A stretch of DNA of 64,000 nucleotides, from NCBI RefSeq assembly GCF_900637515.1, contig NZ_LR134375.1:1323952-1387951 (forward strand), read 5' to 3'. The position numbers were made by a program, and so were the translations under genes. Shown piece by piece: positions 43,731-52,815 of the stretch; the stretch's first letter is position 1; each line of letters starts with the position of its first letter. Under the pieces are notes generated by a model. That model saw only the letters and a program-made list of their open reading frames with translations. It was not told where the DNA came from and searched no databases. The DNA is from Veillonella dispar (GTDB taxonomy: Bacteria; Bacillota; Negativicutes; Veillonellales; Veillonellaceae).

Positions 43731-46101
43731 AGAAACCTAATGCGCGACCAATGTTATAGAAGATGAAACATGCAATCCATGCAAATGTATTTTCATAGCA
43801 GAACATGAATGCAACCCATTTCCAAGAACCTGTTTCACGTTTGATAACAGCTAATGTTGCCAAACAAGGTGGGTAAATTAATACGAACAACATCATTGTT
43901 AATGCAATCAATGGTGAGAAGTTTGGATCATTTTGTAAGTAATCAGTCAATGGAGCTGGATTTTTATCATCACCACCTACTGCATATACTGTACCCAATG
44001 TAGAAATTACTACCTCTTTAGCCGCTAAACCAGCTACGAGAGATAAGCCCATTTTCCAGTCGAAGCCCAATGGTTCAAGTACTGGGTTGATTGCTTTACC
44101 AAAGGATGCTGCATAGGATTGTTCAATTTTTTCAGCAGCTTGTTCTTTATCAAGTTTGTCATTTTCAGCATCTAAGTTAGCACTGTTTTTATACATTGCC
44201 CATGCTGCTGGGAACAAGTCTTTATTTTCATCTTTAATATCATTGAATAATTCAGGTGCTTCAGAATCATCCTCTACTGCTACTTCAGGTTCATCTTCTC
44301 CTGCTTGCTTAGCAGCATCAGTAGCATCTTGTACAGTAGATTTCATATCTTCAACAATTTTATCAACTGCATCTTTTTGGTCATCTGTAGCAATACCGAA
44401 TTGAGATAATGTAGCTGCATCTTTTACTTCATACTCTTGAGCAACTTGTTCTTTCACTGCATCATAATCTTTGGAGTATTCTACATCCATTGGATATGCA
44501 GTGATGAACCAAATCAAGATGGAAGCAGCCATAATGAAAGTACCGGCTTTAATGATGTACAATTTAGCACGTTCATACATGTGCATCCATGTAGCTTTCA
44601 ATGTAGGCAAATGATATGGAGGTAATTCCATTACAAATGGTTCTGCTTCACCAGCAAATAAGAACTTACGGAAAATTTTTGCAAAGATAATACCGAAGAT
44701 GATACCCAAGAAGTATACAGAGAATACAACTAAAGTACTATCCCAACCATTTGGGAAGAACGCATTTGCAAATAAGATATACACTGGCAAACGTGCAGAA
44801 CAACTCATGAATGGTGTAATCAAAATCGTAACCATTCGATCCTTGTAGTTGTCGAGGATACGGGCACCCATTACGGATGGTACGGAACAACCGAAACCCA
44901 ATAATAAAGGAATAAAGGATTTACCATGTAAGCCACATGCGCGCATTACACGGTCAATAACGAAGGCTGCACGAGCCATATAACCTGTATCTTCCAAGAA
45001 AGAAATGCCAAGGAAGAGTAATAAAATTAATGGTAAGAATGAAAGTACCGCACCTACGCCGGCAATAATACCATCAGATACGAGTGACTGTAATTGGCCC
45101 TCTGGAATAGTCTGAACCGCATAAGCTTGTAATGCAGCGAAACCATCCTCGATCCAACCTTGAGGAATACCACCAACGAAGTTAACGAACGCAAACAATA
45201 AGTACATAACAACCATGAAGATTGGTAAGCCCCAAATTCGATGCGTTAAGATTTTGTCATAACGGTCAGAGCGTGTTTCCAATTGAGTTGGCGCTTGTGT
45301 TAAACATGTATTATATACTTCTACTGCAAAGCGGTGACGATATTCTTGGAAGACAATATCAAGATCAACTTGATCCTTAATTTCTTCACGAATAGCTTCA
45401 GCCTTTTGAATAACAGCTTCCGTATTATCAAAGCGCATAACTTTGCCAATAACGTCAGCATCTTTTTCTAACAACTTAACAGCAATCCAACGAAGTGGAT
45501 ATGTAACAGTGCCCGCTTGTTTTAGCAATTCTACAAGCTCACTAATTTTACCTTCTAACAAATCACCATAGTTAATTGTTACACCAGGAGCTTTTTGAGA
45601 AGCAGCTACACTAATTATTGCTTCTAACAAGTCTTTTGTACCAATGTTTGTACGACCTACTGTGCTAACAATTGTAGCCCCTGTCATTTCTGCCATTTTT
45701 TTTAGGTCGTATTTGATGCCCATTTCTTCAGCAACGTCAGCCATGTTTAGAGCAATAACCATTGGCTTTTCAAGTTCCAATAATTGTGCAGCTAAATATA
45801 AGTTACGTTCCAAGTTAGATGCATCAAGAACATTAACAATAACATCTGGGTTATCATTTACGATAACATTACGCGCTACTAACTCATCCAAGGAACGTGC
45901 AGTTAAGCTATATGTACCTGGTAAGTCAATAAACAATAACTCATGGCCATCAAAGTTCGTATGGCCTTCCTTTTTTTCTACTGTAACGCCGGCATAGTTA
46001 CCAACGTGTTGCTTCGCCCCTGTGATATTGTTAAACATTGTAGTTTTACCACAGTTAGGGTTACCTGCTAAGGCAATGCGAATTTGCCCATTTTCTGCCA
46101 T
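43729..46101 (-). CDS. feoB: Ferrous iron transport protein B
   Basis: A 790-residue FeoB. The N-terminal G domain has GNPNCGKTTMFN (13-24), DLPGTYSL and NMADVAEE; the two Gate regions appear as LPLILLLFLGISFLEDTGYMARAAF (in outline) and ELPPYHLPT, followed by LAAKEVVISTLGTVY. It imports Fe2+ across the inner membrane. Between helices there is an unusually long, acidic soluble insertion (about 530-640; GEDEPEVAVEDDSEAPEL in part), larger than in E. coli FeoB. It follows feoA by 9 bp with an AGGAGGTTCAC site. Confidence 0.95.
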   Translation of the reverse strand: MAENGQIRIALAGNPNCGKTTMFNNITGAKQHVGNYAGVTVEKKEGHTNFDGHELLFIDLPGTYSLTARSLDELVARNVIVNDNPDVIVNVLDASNLERNLYLAAQLLELEKPMVIALNMADVAEEMGIKYDLKKMAEMTGATIVSTVGRTNIGTKDLLEAIISVAASQKAPGVTINYGDLLEGKISELVELLKQAGTVTYPLRWIAVKLLEKDADVIGKVMRFDNTEAVIQKAEAIREEIKDQVDLDIVFQEYRHRFAVEVYNTCLTQAPTQLETRSDRYDKILTHRIWGLPIFMVVMYLLFAFVNFVGGIPQGWIEDGFAALQAYAVQTIPEGQLQSLVSDGIIAGVGAVLSFLPLILLLFLGISFLEDTGYMARAAFVIDRVMRACGLHGKSFIPLLLGFGCSVPSVMGARILDNYKDRMVTILITPFMSCSARLPVYILFANAFFPNGWDSTLVVFSVYFLGIIFGIIFAKIFRKFLFAGEAEPFVMELPPYHLPTLKATWMHMYERAKLYIIKAGTFIMAASILIWFITAYPMDVEYSKDYDAVKEQVAQEYEVKDAATLSQFGIATDDQKDAVDKIVEDMKSTVQDATDAAKQAGEDEPEVAVEDDSEAPELFNDIKDENKDLFPAAWAMYKNSANLDAENDKLDKEQAAEKIEQSYAASFGKAINPVLEPLGFDWKMGLSLVAGLAAKEVVISTLGTVYAVGGDDKNPAPLTDYLQNDPNFSPLIALTMMLFVLIYPPCLATLAVIKRETGSWKWVAFMFCYENTFAWIACFIFYNIGRALGF

Positions 46102-46110
46102 GTGAACCTC

Positions 46111-46344
46111 CTATTGAACCTCTACATCAATCATGCCAGCTTCGCTTGTACGAAGTGCTAATTCAAAGTTTTTTACTTTGATTTCCACCGGATCCCCCAA
46201 AGGGGCAAACTTCATAACATGGATTTTTGTACCATTTACAAGACCCATGTCAATTAGACGATGCTTAACATTACCACTGCCATGTAGTGCAACAATAAGA
46301 CCAGACTCACCTGGTTTCATGTCTTTTAACTTTTTGATAGCCAT
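46111..46344 (-). CDS. feoA: Ferrous iron transport protein A
   Basis: 77 residues with the SH3-like FeoA fold: LKDMKPGESGLIVALHG, RLIDMGLVNGTKIHVMK and FELALRTSEAGMIDV. It regulates FeoB from the cytoplasm. Fifteen further in-frame codons lie upstream, but the ATG chosen follows AGGAGGTGTC, so the short form is right. It is the first gene of the feo operon. Confidence 0.93.
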   Translation of the reverse strand: MAIKKLKDMKPGESGLIVALHGSGNVKHRLIDMGLVNGTKIHVMKFAPLGDPVEIKVKNFELALRTSEAGMIDVEVQ

Positions 46345-46422
46345 ACGACACCTCCTAATTATTGTACCTAACAACCTCATATTAAACACACCAAATAATA
46401 ATGCGTATTAATATCTTAAATT

Positions 46423-46450
46423 ATTATATCAAAGAAATCATTAATTTCAA
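46423..46450 (-). promoter_or_regulatory. Probable promoter of feoAB
   Basis: Minus strand TTGAAA and TATAAT with 16 bp between; a Fur-like AATGATAATAATT is directly upstream of the -35 box. Confidence 0.55.
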
Positions 46451-46833
46451 CAATTATTATCATTTTTTTGGTAATTTTCTATCTCATATATATATTTTTT
46501 TCTCATATTAAATATGAGGATTGATTTATCAATCCTCCATGAACCCCTATATGGTATGGTAGCATTCGCGCTGTCACCAATAAAAAAAGAATACCTAAAA
46601 AATAAGAATCACTACTAAGATAATCATTATTGATAATTTAATCATTCTCATTTATATTTTTAAAATTTATTCAAATATAAATATTTTAATGTTTTTTATT
46701 CTCATAAACATCTATCTACATCGTCATTTCTTAATCTATTATCAATTAGTATCTTTAACAATCGCATCATTAGTTTTACAAATTTACTATAGCGCCATGC
46801 AAAATTAGTACGCTATGTAATGATTCAATTTAT

Positions 46834-46862
46834 TTGCCCCTACTATGTGCATAAGGTATAAT
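46834..46862 (+). promoter_or_regulatory. Promoter of the DEAD-box helicase gene
   Basis: TTGCCC and a consensus TATAAT separated by 17 bp, about 32 bp ahead of the ATG, which has AGAAAGGA as ribosome site. Confidence 0.75.
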
Positions 46863-46894
46863 TAATATAATATGTATTATAGAAAGGACGATCC

Positions 46895-48193
46895 ATGAAA
46901 TCTTTTAAATCTCTAGGCGTTTGTGATGAACTCATCCAAGCCCTTCAAAAACAAGGTATCAAGGAGCCAACTCCAATTCAAGAACAAGCCATTCCTGTTG
47001 TATTTAAAGGGAATGATGTTATAGCAAAAGCTCAAACAGGCACAGGCAAAACATTAGCCTTCTTATTGCCGATTCTACAACGTGTTCACACTGATGTGCA
47101 TCAAGAACAAGTGCTCATCATTGCACCTACCCGTGAGCTTGTAAAACAAATTTCCGATGAGGCAAAAGAAATAGGTTCTATTTTAAATGTAGACATCCTC
47201 CCTCTCATCGGCGGTAAAACGATTGAAGCACAGTTACAACAATTAGGACGTCGCCCTCAAGTTATTTTAGGCACTCCTGGTCGCCTATTGGATCACGCAA
47301 AACGGGGTTCACTCCACTTAGATTGCATTCGTCGTGTCGTACTCGATGAAGCTGACCAAATGCTTCACATGGGATTCTTACCGGACATTGAAAACCTCAT
47401 TAGTCAAACAGATGCTAATAGACAACTTTTACTATTCTCTGCAACAATTCCTGATAAGATTAGAAATCTTGCAAAAGCGTATATGTCTAAACCGGCTTCT
47501 GTAACAGCTGAGGGTAAACATGTAACACTTGAATCTATCGATCAACGCGTATACATGATGAACACAGAAGAAAAAACGCAACGTCTCATCAAAATGATCG
47601 AAGAAGACAACCCATTCTTAGCAATTGTGTTCTGTAATAAGCGTGAAGGTGCTGTTCGCTTATCCTATGAGTTAACTGCAGCAGGCCTAAATATTGCTGA
47701 AATGCATGGCGATTTGACACAAGGTCGACGCACTCAAATATTACGTGATTTCGCAAAAGCTAAAACACAAATCTTAGTAGCTACAGATATTGCGGCTCGC
47801 GGCATTGACATCGAAGGCATTACACATGTTTATAACTACGACGTACCACGCGACGTAGATTACTATATCCACCGTATTGGCCGTACTGGTCGTGCAGGCA
47901 ACTCTGGTGTAGCTGTTACATTTGCTACACCGCAAGATGAATCTTGGTTACGTCGTATTGAGCGCGCCATCCAAGCAACGCTTACTAAATACACTAAAGA
48001 TGGACAAATTAAGACTAAAGGTAATGCAAGTGCGGCACCTAAACGTGCAAAAGTATCTGGCAAACCTAAGATTACAAGTTCCTATCAATCTACAAAGGCT
48101 AAAGCTCATAAAGCTCGTGGCCATAAAGGTGCTAATACACGCCAACGCCGTACGTCCACATCACAAACAGGACGTCGTGGTAAACGCAGATAA
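46895..48193 (+). CDS. DEAD-box ATP-dependent RNA helicase
   Basis: A 432-residue helicase with the full motif set: Q motif (PTPIQEQAI), AQTGTGKT (44-51), PTRELV, GTPGR, DEAD written as VLDEADQML, SAT (LFSATIP), ATDIAARGID and HRIGRTGRAG. The last 75 residues are a very basic Lys/Arg/Ser/Thr tail that should bind RNA, as in CshA/RhlE/DbpA-like enzymes; the subfamily is not decided. It probably works in ribosome assembly or mRNA turnover. A monocistronic unit with its own promoter and terminator. Confidence 0.93.
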   Translation: MKSFKSLGVCDELIQALQKQGIKEPTPIQEQAIPVVFKGNDVIAKAQTGTGKTLAFLLPILQRVHTDVHQEQVLIIAPTRELVKQISDEAKEIGSILNVDILPLIGGKTIEAQLQQLGRRPQVILGTPGRLLDHAKRGSLHLDCIRRVVLDEADQMLHMGFLPDIENLISQTDANRQLLLFSATIPDKIRNLAKAYMSKPASVTAEGKHVTLESIDQRVYMMNTEEKTQRLIKMIEEDNPFLAIVFCNKREGAVRLSYELTAAGLNIAEMHGDLTQGRRTQILRDFAKAKTQILVATDIAARGIDIEGITHVYNYDVPRDVDYYIHRIGRTGRAGNSGVAVTFATPQDESWLRRIERAIQATLTKYTKDGQIKTKGNASAAPKRAKVSGKPKITSSYQSTKAKAHKARGHKGANTRQRRTSTSQTGRRGKRR

Positions 48194-48197
48194 AATT

Positions 48198-48230
48198 AAA
48201 GACGCGTACAGAACATCTGTACGCGTCTTT
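48198..48230 (+). terminator. Terminator of the DEAD-box helicase gene
   Basis: Perfect 14-bp stem AAAGACGCGTACAG / CTGTACGCGTCTTT, 5-base loop, then TTT. It could also serve topB from the other side. Confidence 0.9.
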
Positions 48231-48257
48231 TTATGTTCTTAACTAATATACATCTTA

Positions 48258-50567
48258 TTATTTATTAGCATAAATGCTTGGCACTCCATTCACATCGGAG
48301 CATTGTGTCTTGCATTGAGATCGATTACTGCAAACCCAGTTAATACGTCCTCTCGCCTCTTGCTTAACAAAATACCCTTCTTTACATCGTGGACATTTAT
48401 ATTGTTTATCTTCGTCAGCTACAATGATATTACTTTCACCCTTTGAAACATCACCCTCAACCGGTTGTGTATGTTTACAAGCAGGATAATTAGTACAGCC
48501 TAAAAAAGCACCAAATTTACCATTACGCTGTTGCATTCTGCCCTTATTACACTTAGGACAGACCGGCAAAGAAGATAGATCTACATCAGAATTATCCATC
48601 GGACGTTTCCGGTTTTGATTCGTTATAGTGCGAACTACATTGGGCATCATTTGACCAGAATTTACCTGTTTATCAAAGCCAAGCTTATCAATCAACAACT
48701 GTAAAAACTTAACTTGATCAGACAAGAAGGAATCTAAGGTATCCTCCCCTTCGCTCATGAGGGCCAAACGTTCTTCCCATACAGCCGTTTCATCAGGATA
48801 TAACAATTCATCAGGCAAAGCATCTACTAAAAGGTAGCCCGTTTCCGTAGGTGATAGAACTTGCTTCTTACCAGATGTTTTCATAAAGCCACGACTGATA
48901 AGTTCGTCAATAATATTGGCACGAGTCGCCTCTGTACCAATACCAGATACAGCCTTTAATTGCTTTTTCAAGTCTTCATTTTTTACAAACTTGTGAATTT
49001 CCTTCATCGCTTGTAACAACGTAGACGGTGTAAAGCGAGAAGGCGGCTTAGTTTGCTTCGCCTCTACAGAGGAATCCGTGTAAAGCACAGAATCATTTTT
49101 CTTAACCGCAGGCAAATGATCTGTTTCTTCAATAGCCTCTTTTTTAGAGTCTGTTTCTGCACCACGTTCATCAGTTAAATCAGGTTCATCATTATCTGTC
49201 ACAGATTTAGACTTTTGTCGTTTATAAAGTAATTTCCATCCTTCGTCTATAACTACACGGCCATTGGCAACAAACTCTTCTTTGCATTGCTCCACGACGA
49301 TTTTAGTTTGCTCATAAATATGTTCGCCATAAAACTGAGCAATATAGGCCTGACTAATGAGGAAGTAAATATTGCGTTCCTCACGGGACAAACTATTTAT
49401 ATTACAAGCTACGGTCGTAGGAATTATAGCATGATGGGCTGTAATCTTCTTTTCATTCCAAGCGCGGCTCTTAATGGAGCGGTCTGCATCAGTAGCCCAC
49501 TGTGCTAGTCTTTCATCTCCTGCATTCTGTAAATTATTGAGAATTGCATTGCGGTCACCATATTGATTTGGTGGTAAATATTCACAATCAGAACGAGGGT
49601 ATGTAGTCAATTTCTTTTCATATAGTTTCTGTGCTGTATCAAGTACAGTTTGCGGATCATAGGAAAAAGCTTTACCAGCTAATACCTGCAAAGATGATAG
49701 AGACAATGGTAAACGCTGTACATCTTTCTTTTTAGATTTTGTAACAGCTTTAATAACTCCATCTGACCCCGCCTGTAAGCGCTCTACTAATTCATCGGCT
49801 ATGGCTTTATTAATAAGACGTCCATCTGGGTCAAGCCCCTTTTGTTCGTCTGTAGGCTGCCACGTAGCCCAGAATACACCATTTGGATGATTATATAAAA
49901 CCTTTAATGTAAAATAATCGACCGGTTTAAATGCCGCTAGTTCTCGCTCTCTGCGCACCACAAGGGCTAATGTTGGAGTCTTAACACGACCGATAGGTAA
50001 TGTTACTTTATTACCTTTATAACGTTCAGACAATGTATAGGCACGAGATAAATTCATGCCAATAAGCCAGTCTGCACGTGCTCTAGCCAATGCAGATTGA
50101 TATAGATTGTGAAAGTCTTTATTATCCCGTAGATCATTTAATGCGGCACGAACAGATTTTTCGTCCAATGCATTTAGCAAGATACGTTGTACAGGTTTTG
50201 TATTTCCTACATAATATAATACTTCATCAACCAACAATTGACCTTCCCTGTCCGGGTCACCTGCGTTGACGATAATGTCCGCTTTACCGATTAATTCTTT
50301 TACAGTCTCAAACTGTTGACGACTACTATCCGTAACGAGTAATTTCCACTCATCAGGCACAATAGGTAAATCTTGAGGGCGCCAGCGGATATATTTATCA
50401 TCGTAATCACCAGGTTCTGCTTGATGTAATACGTGCCCTACAACCCAAGTCACCACATCATCACCTTGGATAAAATAGCCATTCCGTTTTTGGATATTCT
50501 TGTTTTCTGGCAAGCATTTACTAATTTCGCGAGCCATGGATGGCTTTTCCGCAATAAATAACCTCAT
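48258..50567 (-). CDS. topB: DNA topoisomerase III
   Basis: A 769-residue type IA topoisomerase. Toprim domain with FIAEKPSMAREI at the start and GDPDREGQLLVDEVLYY (about 100-116); the active-site Tyr is in LTTYPRSDCEYLP (about 320); C-terminal zinc ribbons CPKCNKGRMQ ... CTNYPAC and CPRCKEGYF ... CSNRSQC. It decatenates DNA. Inside the core an acidic, Asp/Glu-rich insert (about 455-500) is unusual. The ATG used has AAGGAGGGGG ahead; 13 more open codons upstream lack a site. Confidence 0.93.
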   Translation of the reverse strand: MRLFIAEKPSMAREISKCLPENKNIQKRNGYFIQGDDVVTWVVGHVLHQAEPGDYDDKYIRWRPQDLPIVPDEWKLLVTDSSRQQFETVKELIGKADIIVNAGDPDREGQLLVDEVLYYVGNTKPVQRILLNALDEKSVRAALNDLRDNKDFHNLYQSALARARADWLIGMNLSRAYTLSERYKGNKVTLPIGRVKTPTLALVVRRERELAAFKPVDYFTLKVLYNHPNGVFWATWQPTDEQKGLDPDGRLINKAIADELVERLQAGSDGVIKAVTKSKKKDVQRLPLSLSSLQVLAGKAFSYDPQTVLDTAQKLYEKKLTTYPRSDCEYLPPNQYGDRNAILNNLQNAGDERLAQWATDADRSIKSRAWNEKKITAHHAIIPTTVACNINSLSREERNIYFLISQAYIAQFYGEHIYEQTKIVVEQCKEEFVANGRVVIDEGWKLLYKRQKSKSVTDNDEPDLTDERGAETDSKKEAIEETDHLPAVKKNDSVLYTDSSVEAKQTKPPSRFTPSTLLQAMKEIHKFVKNEDLKKQLKAVSGIGTEATRANIIDELISRGFMKTSGKKQVLSPTETGYLLVDALPDELLYPDETAVWEERLALMSEGEDTLDSFLSDQVKFLQLLIDKLGFDKQVNSGQMMPNVVRTITNQNRKRPMDNSDVDLSSLPVCPKCNKGRMQQRNGKFGAFLGCTNYPACKHTQPVEGDVSKGESNIIVADEDKQYKCPRCKEGYFVKQEARGRINWVCSNRSQCKTQCSDVNGVPSIYANK

Positions 50568-50641
50568 GGTCCCCCTCCTTAACATAAAATAACGGCTATT
50601 CCCCAAGCCGCTCTTTGAAATCTCATTATACTACAATTTAG

Positions 50642-50670
50642 TGGTCATAACTACCAAAATCATGTATAAT
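50642..50670 (+). promoter_or_regulatory. Probable promoter of prfC
   Basis: TGGTCA and consensus TATAAT, 17 bp apart, about 73 bp ahead of the ATG. Confidence 0.55.
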
Positions 50671-50743
50671 TTTAAAGATATGAATGGTGTGAAGATGATA
50701 TATTAAAATAAGACTTTCACAAACGAAACAATAGAGGTGAACT

Positions 50744-52339
50744 ATGACATTTTTAGAAGAAGTGCAACGTCGGCGTACGTTTGCTATCATATCTCACCCG
50801 GATGCGGGTAAAACTACATTAACAGAAAAACTACTTTTATACGGTGGTGCCATTCACTTGGCGGGGTCAGTTAAATCTCGTAAAACAGCAAAACACGCCG
50901 TATCTGACTGGATGGAAATCGAAAAACAACGTGGTATCTCCGTAACGAGTTCCGTATTGCAATTCGACTACGATTGCTGTCGTGTCAACATCCTCGATAC
51001 CCCTGGTCACCAAGATTTCTCTGAAGATACATACCGTACATTAATGGCTGCCGATAGTGCTGTCATGCTGATCGACGTTGCAAAAGGTGTCGAAGCGCAA
51101 ACGAAAAAACTATTTGCCGTATCTAAAGAACGCGGTATCCCTATCTTTACCTTTGTAAACAAAATTGACCATTTCGGTCGCAGCCCATTTGACTTGATGG
51201 AAGAAATCGAGAACGTTCTTGGCATTCGTACATGCCCTATGAACTGGCCAATTGGTATCAACGGTGAATACAAAGGTGTATACGATAGAGAGCACGAAAC
51301 TATCGAGCTATTCGCAAAAGACGAAACACATGGTCAAGAAAAGTTAGCCTCTGAAAAAGGTGCTTTAACGGATCCTCGCATGAAAGAATTATTAGGTGAT
51401 GACGTATACCAAGCATTGCTTGATGATATTGAATTATTAGACGTTGCTGGCGATCCATTCGATTTTGATAAGGTTCGTGCAGGCGAATTAACGCCAATGT
51501 TCTTCGGCTCTGCTATGACTAACTTTGGGGTAAAACCATTCTTAGAAAAATTCTTAGAACTAGCTCCATCCCCTGCTCCACGACAAGCCGTAGAAGAAAT
51601 GGTGCAACCTACAAGCGAAGACTTCTCCGCCTTAGTATTTAAAATCCAAGCCAATATGGACCCTAATCACCACGACCGTATCGTATTTATGCGTATCTGC
51701 TCTGGTAAATTCGAAAAAGGTATGTCCGTATTGCATCGCCAATCTAACAAAACGATTCGCTTGTCTCAGCCTCAACAATTCTTGGCCACAGAACGTACCA
51801 TCGTAGAAGATGCCTATCCTGGCGATATTATTGGTGTCTTCGATGCTGGTACAATGGGCGTAGGCGATACACTGTGTGCTCAAAAACACAAGGTAACATT
51901 TGGGGACTTCCCTGTGTTCCCACCAGAATTCTTCGCCCGCGTATCTCCAAAAGATACTATGAAGCGTAAGCAATTCCAAAAAGGCATGACACAATTGGCT
52001 CAAGAAGGTGCAGTTCAAATCTTTGAACAACCAGGTGCCCTCGACTCCTTCGTAGTTGGTGCCGTAGGTATGCTTCAATTTGAAGTTTTAGAATACCGTT
52101 TAAAAAATGAATATGGTGTTGATTTATTAAATAATACATTGCCATACAGTGTTGCCCGTTGGATTGATGGTGAAGTAGATATTGCGTCTTTAAAAGGTGT
52201 AGATAATGCGATGATTGTTAAGGATAATCGCGATCGTACGGTAGTGCTTATCTCCAATGAATGGCAAATGGGTTGGGTTCAAGAGCGTAATCCTGATGTT
52301 ACATTCTTAACAACCCCAAAACTTCATCACGAACTATAG
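50744..52339 (+). CDS. prfC: Peptide chain release factor 3
   Basis: A 531-residue translational GTPase: G1 SHPDAGKTTLTEKLL (18-32), RGISVTSSV (G2), DTPGHQDF (G3), NKID (G4) and GSAMTNFGV (G5 region), with the RF3-specific LYGGAIHLAGSVK loop. RF3 removes RF1/RF2 from the ribosome after termination. GAGGTGAACT precedes the ATG. The end is followed by a 476-bp non-coding region. Confidence 0.95.
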   Translation: MTFLEEVQRRRTFAIISHPDAGKTTLTEKLLLYGGAIHLAGSVKSRKTAKHAVSDWMEIEKQRGISVTSSVLQFDYDCCRVNILDTPGHQDFSEDTYRTLMAADSAVMLIDVAKGVEAQTKKLFAVSKERGIPIFTFVNKIDHFGRSPFDLMEEIENVLGIRTCPMNWPIGINGEYKGVYDREHETIELFAKDETHGQEKLASEKGALTDPRMKELLGDDVYQALLDDIELLDVAGDPFDFDKVRAGELTPMFFGSAMTNFGVKPFLEKFLELAPSPAPRQAVEEMVQPTSEDFSALVFKIQANMDPNHHDRIVFMRICSGKFEKGMSVLHRQSNKTIRLSQPQQFLATERTIVEDAYPGDIIGVFDAGTMGVGDTLCAQKHKVTFGDFPVFPPEFFARVSPKDTMKRKQFQKGMTQLAQEGAVQIFEQPGALDSFVVGAVGMLQFEVLEYRLKNEYGVDLLNNTLPYSVARWIDGEVDIASLKGVDNAMIVKDNRDRTVVLISNEWQMGWVQERNPDVTFLTTPKLHHEL

Positions 52340-52815
52340 TATTGGCATTTATAGCTTATCTTTCTAAATCTATACTTCGCACTTCTAAATGCGAGATGTA
52401 CTATGTAGCAGACAGTGGCTTAACTGCAAACCTCAATAGTTAAGCACACTATAAATCCTCAGATAATAACAACTGGAATATATTTCTCAATATATAAAAA
52501 TTAGAAATATATTCCAGTTTATTTTTTTTATAATAGGCAGGAAAATCACAGAATTTAGTCGAATACATATAGTATGATTATGTAGAGAAGTGATTTATAC
52601 TATTACTTTCTCGTATTTTTGTATATAATATAAATATATTATAAATAGATATATATCTAATATAGATATATAAAACCTAATGGTTTTACTGTTGTTGTGA
52701 GTGTTGAAAATAAATAATATATAATTATTATGCCTTATATATTCTATAGTTTTTTTCGACCATTCATGATACCATAAAATATAAGTTTTATTTTTTATTT
52801 TAAAGGAGTGATTTT
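52340..52815. other. 476-bp intergenic region after prfC, structured then AT-rich
   Basis: The first 180 bp hold three consecutive inverted repeats: TCGCA/TGCGA (about 52376-52392), CTTAACT/AGTTAAG (about 52420-52446) and a strong terminator. The remaining 295 bp are extremely AT-rich and must carry the gltS promoter and leader; several TATAAT-like boxes prevent choosing one. No tRNA or known riboswitch was recognised. Confidence 0.4.
52471..52519 (+). terminator. Terminator downstream of prfC
   Basis: Perfect 17-bp stem AACTGGAATATATTTCT / AGAAATATATTCCAGTT, 15-base loop, then TTATTTTTTTT. Confidence 0.88.

Larger units (their letters stand above)
46345..46894. other. 550-bp divergent intergenic region between feoA and the DEAD-box helicase
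   Basis: Non-coding and very AT-rich. It contains the divergent promoters listed separately, a GATAAT-rich stretch at 46619-46650 (GATAATCATTATTGATAAT and a nearby AATCATTCTCATT) resembling Fur boxes, and AATGATAATAATT (minus strand, 46452-46464) next to the feoA -35 box. Two adjoining hairpins, CTCATATTAAATATGAG (46502-46518) and GAGGATTGA-TTTA-TCAATCCTC (46516-46537), share three bases and cannot both form. Confidence 0.5.

Noticed and set aside
51007-52257. Several minus-strand frames inside prfC
   Set aside because: They are antisense shadows of a highly conserved gene with strong codon bias.
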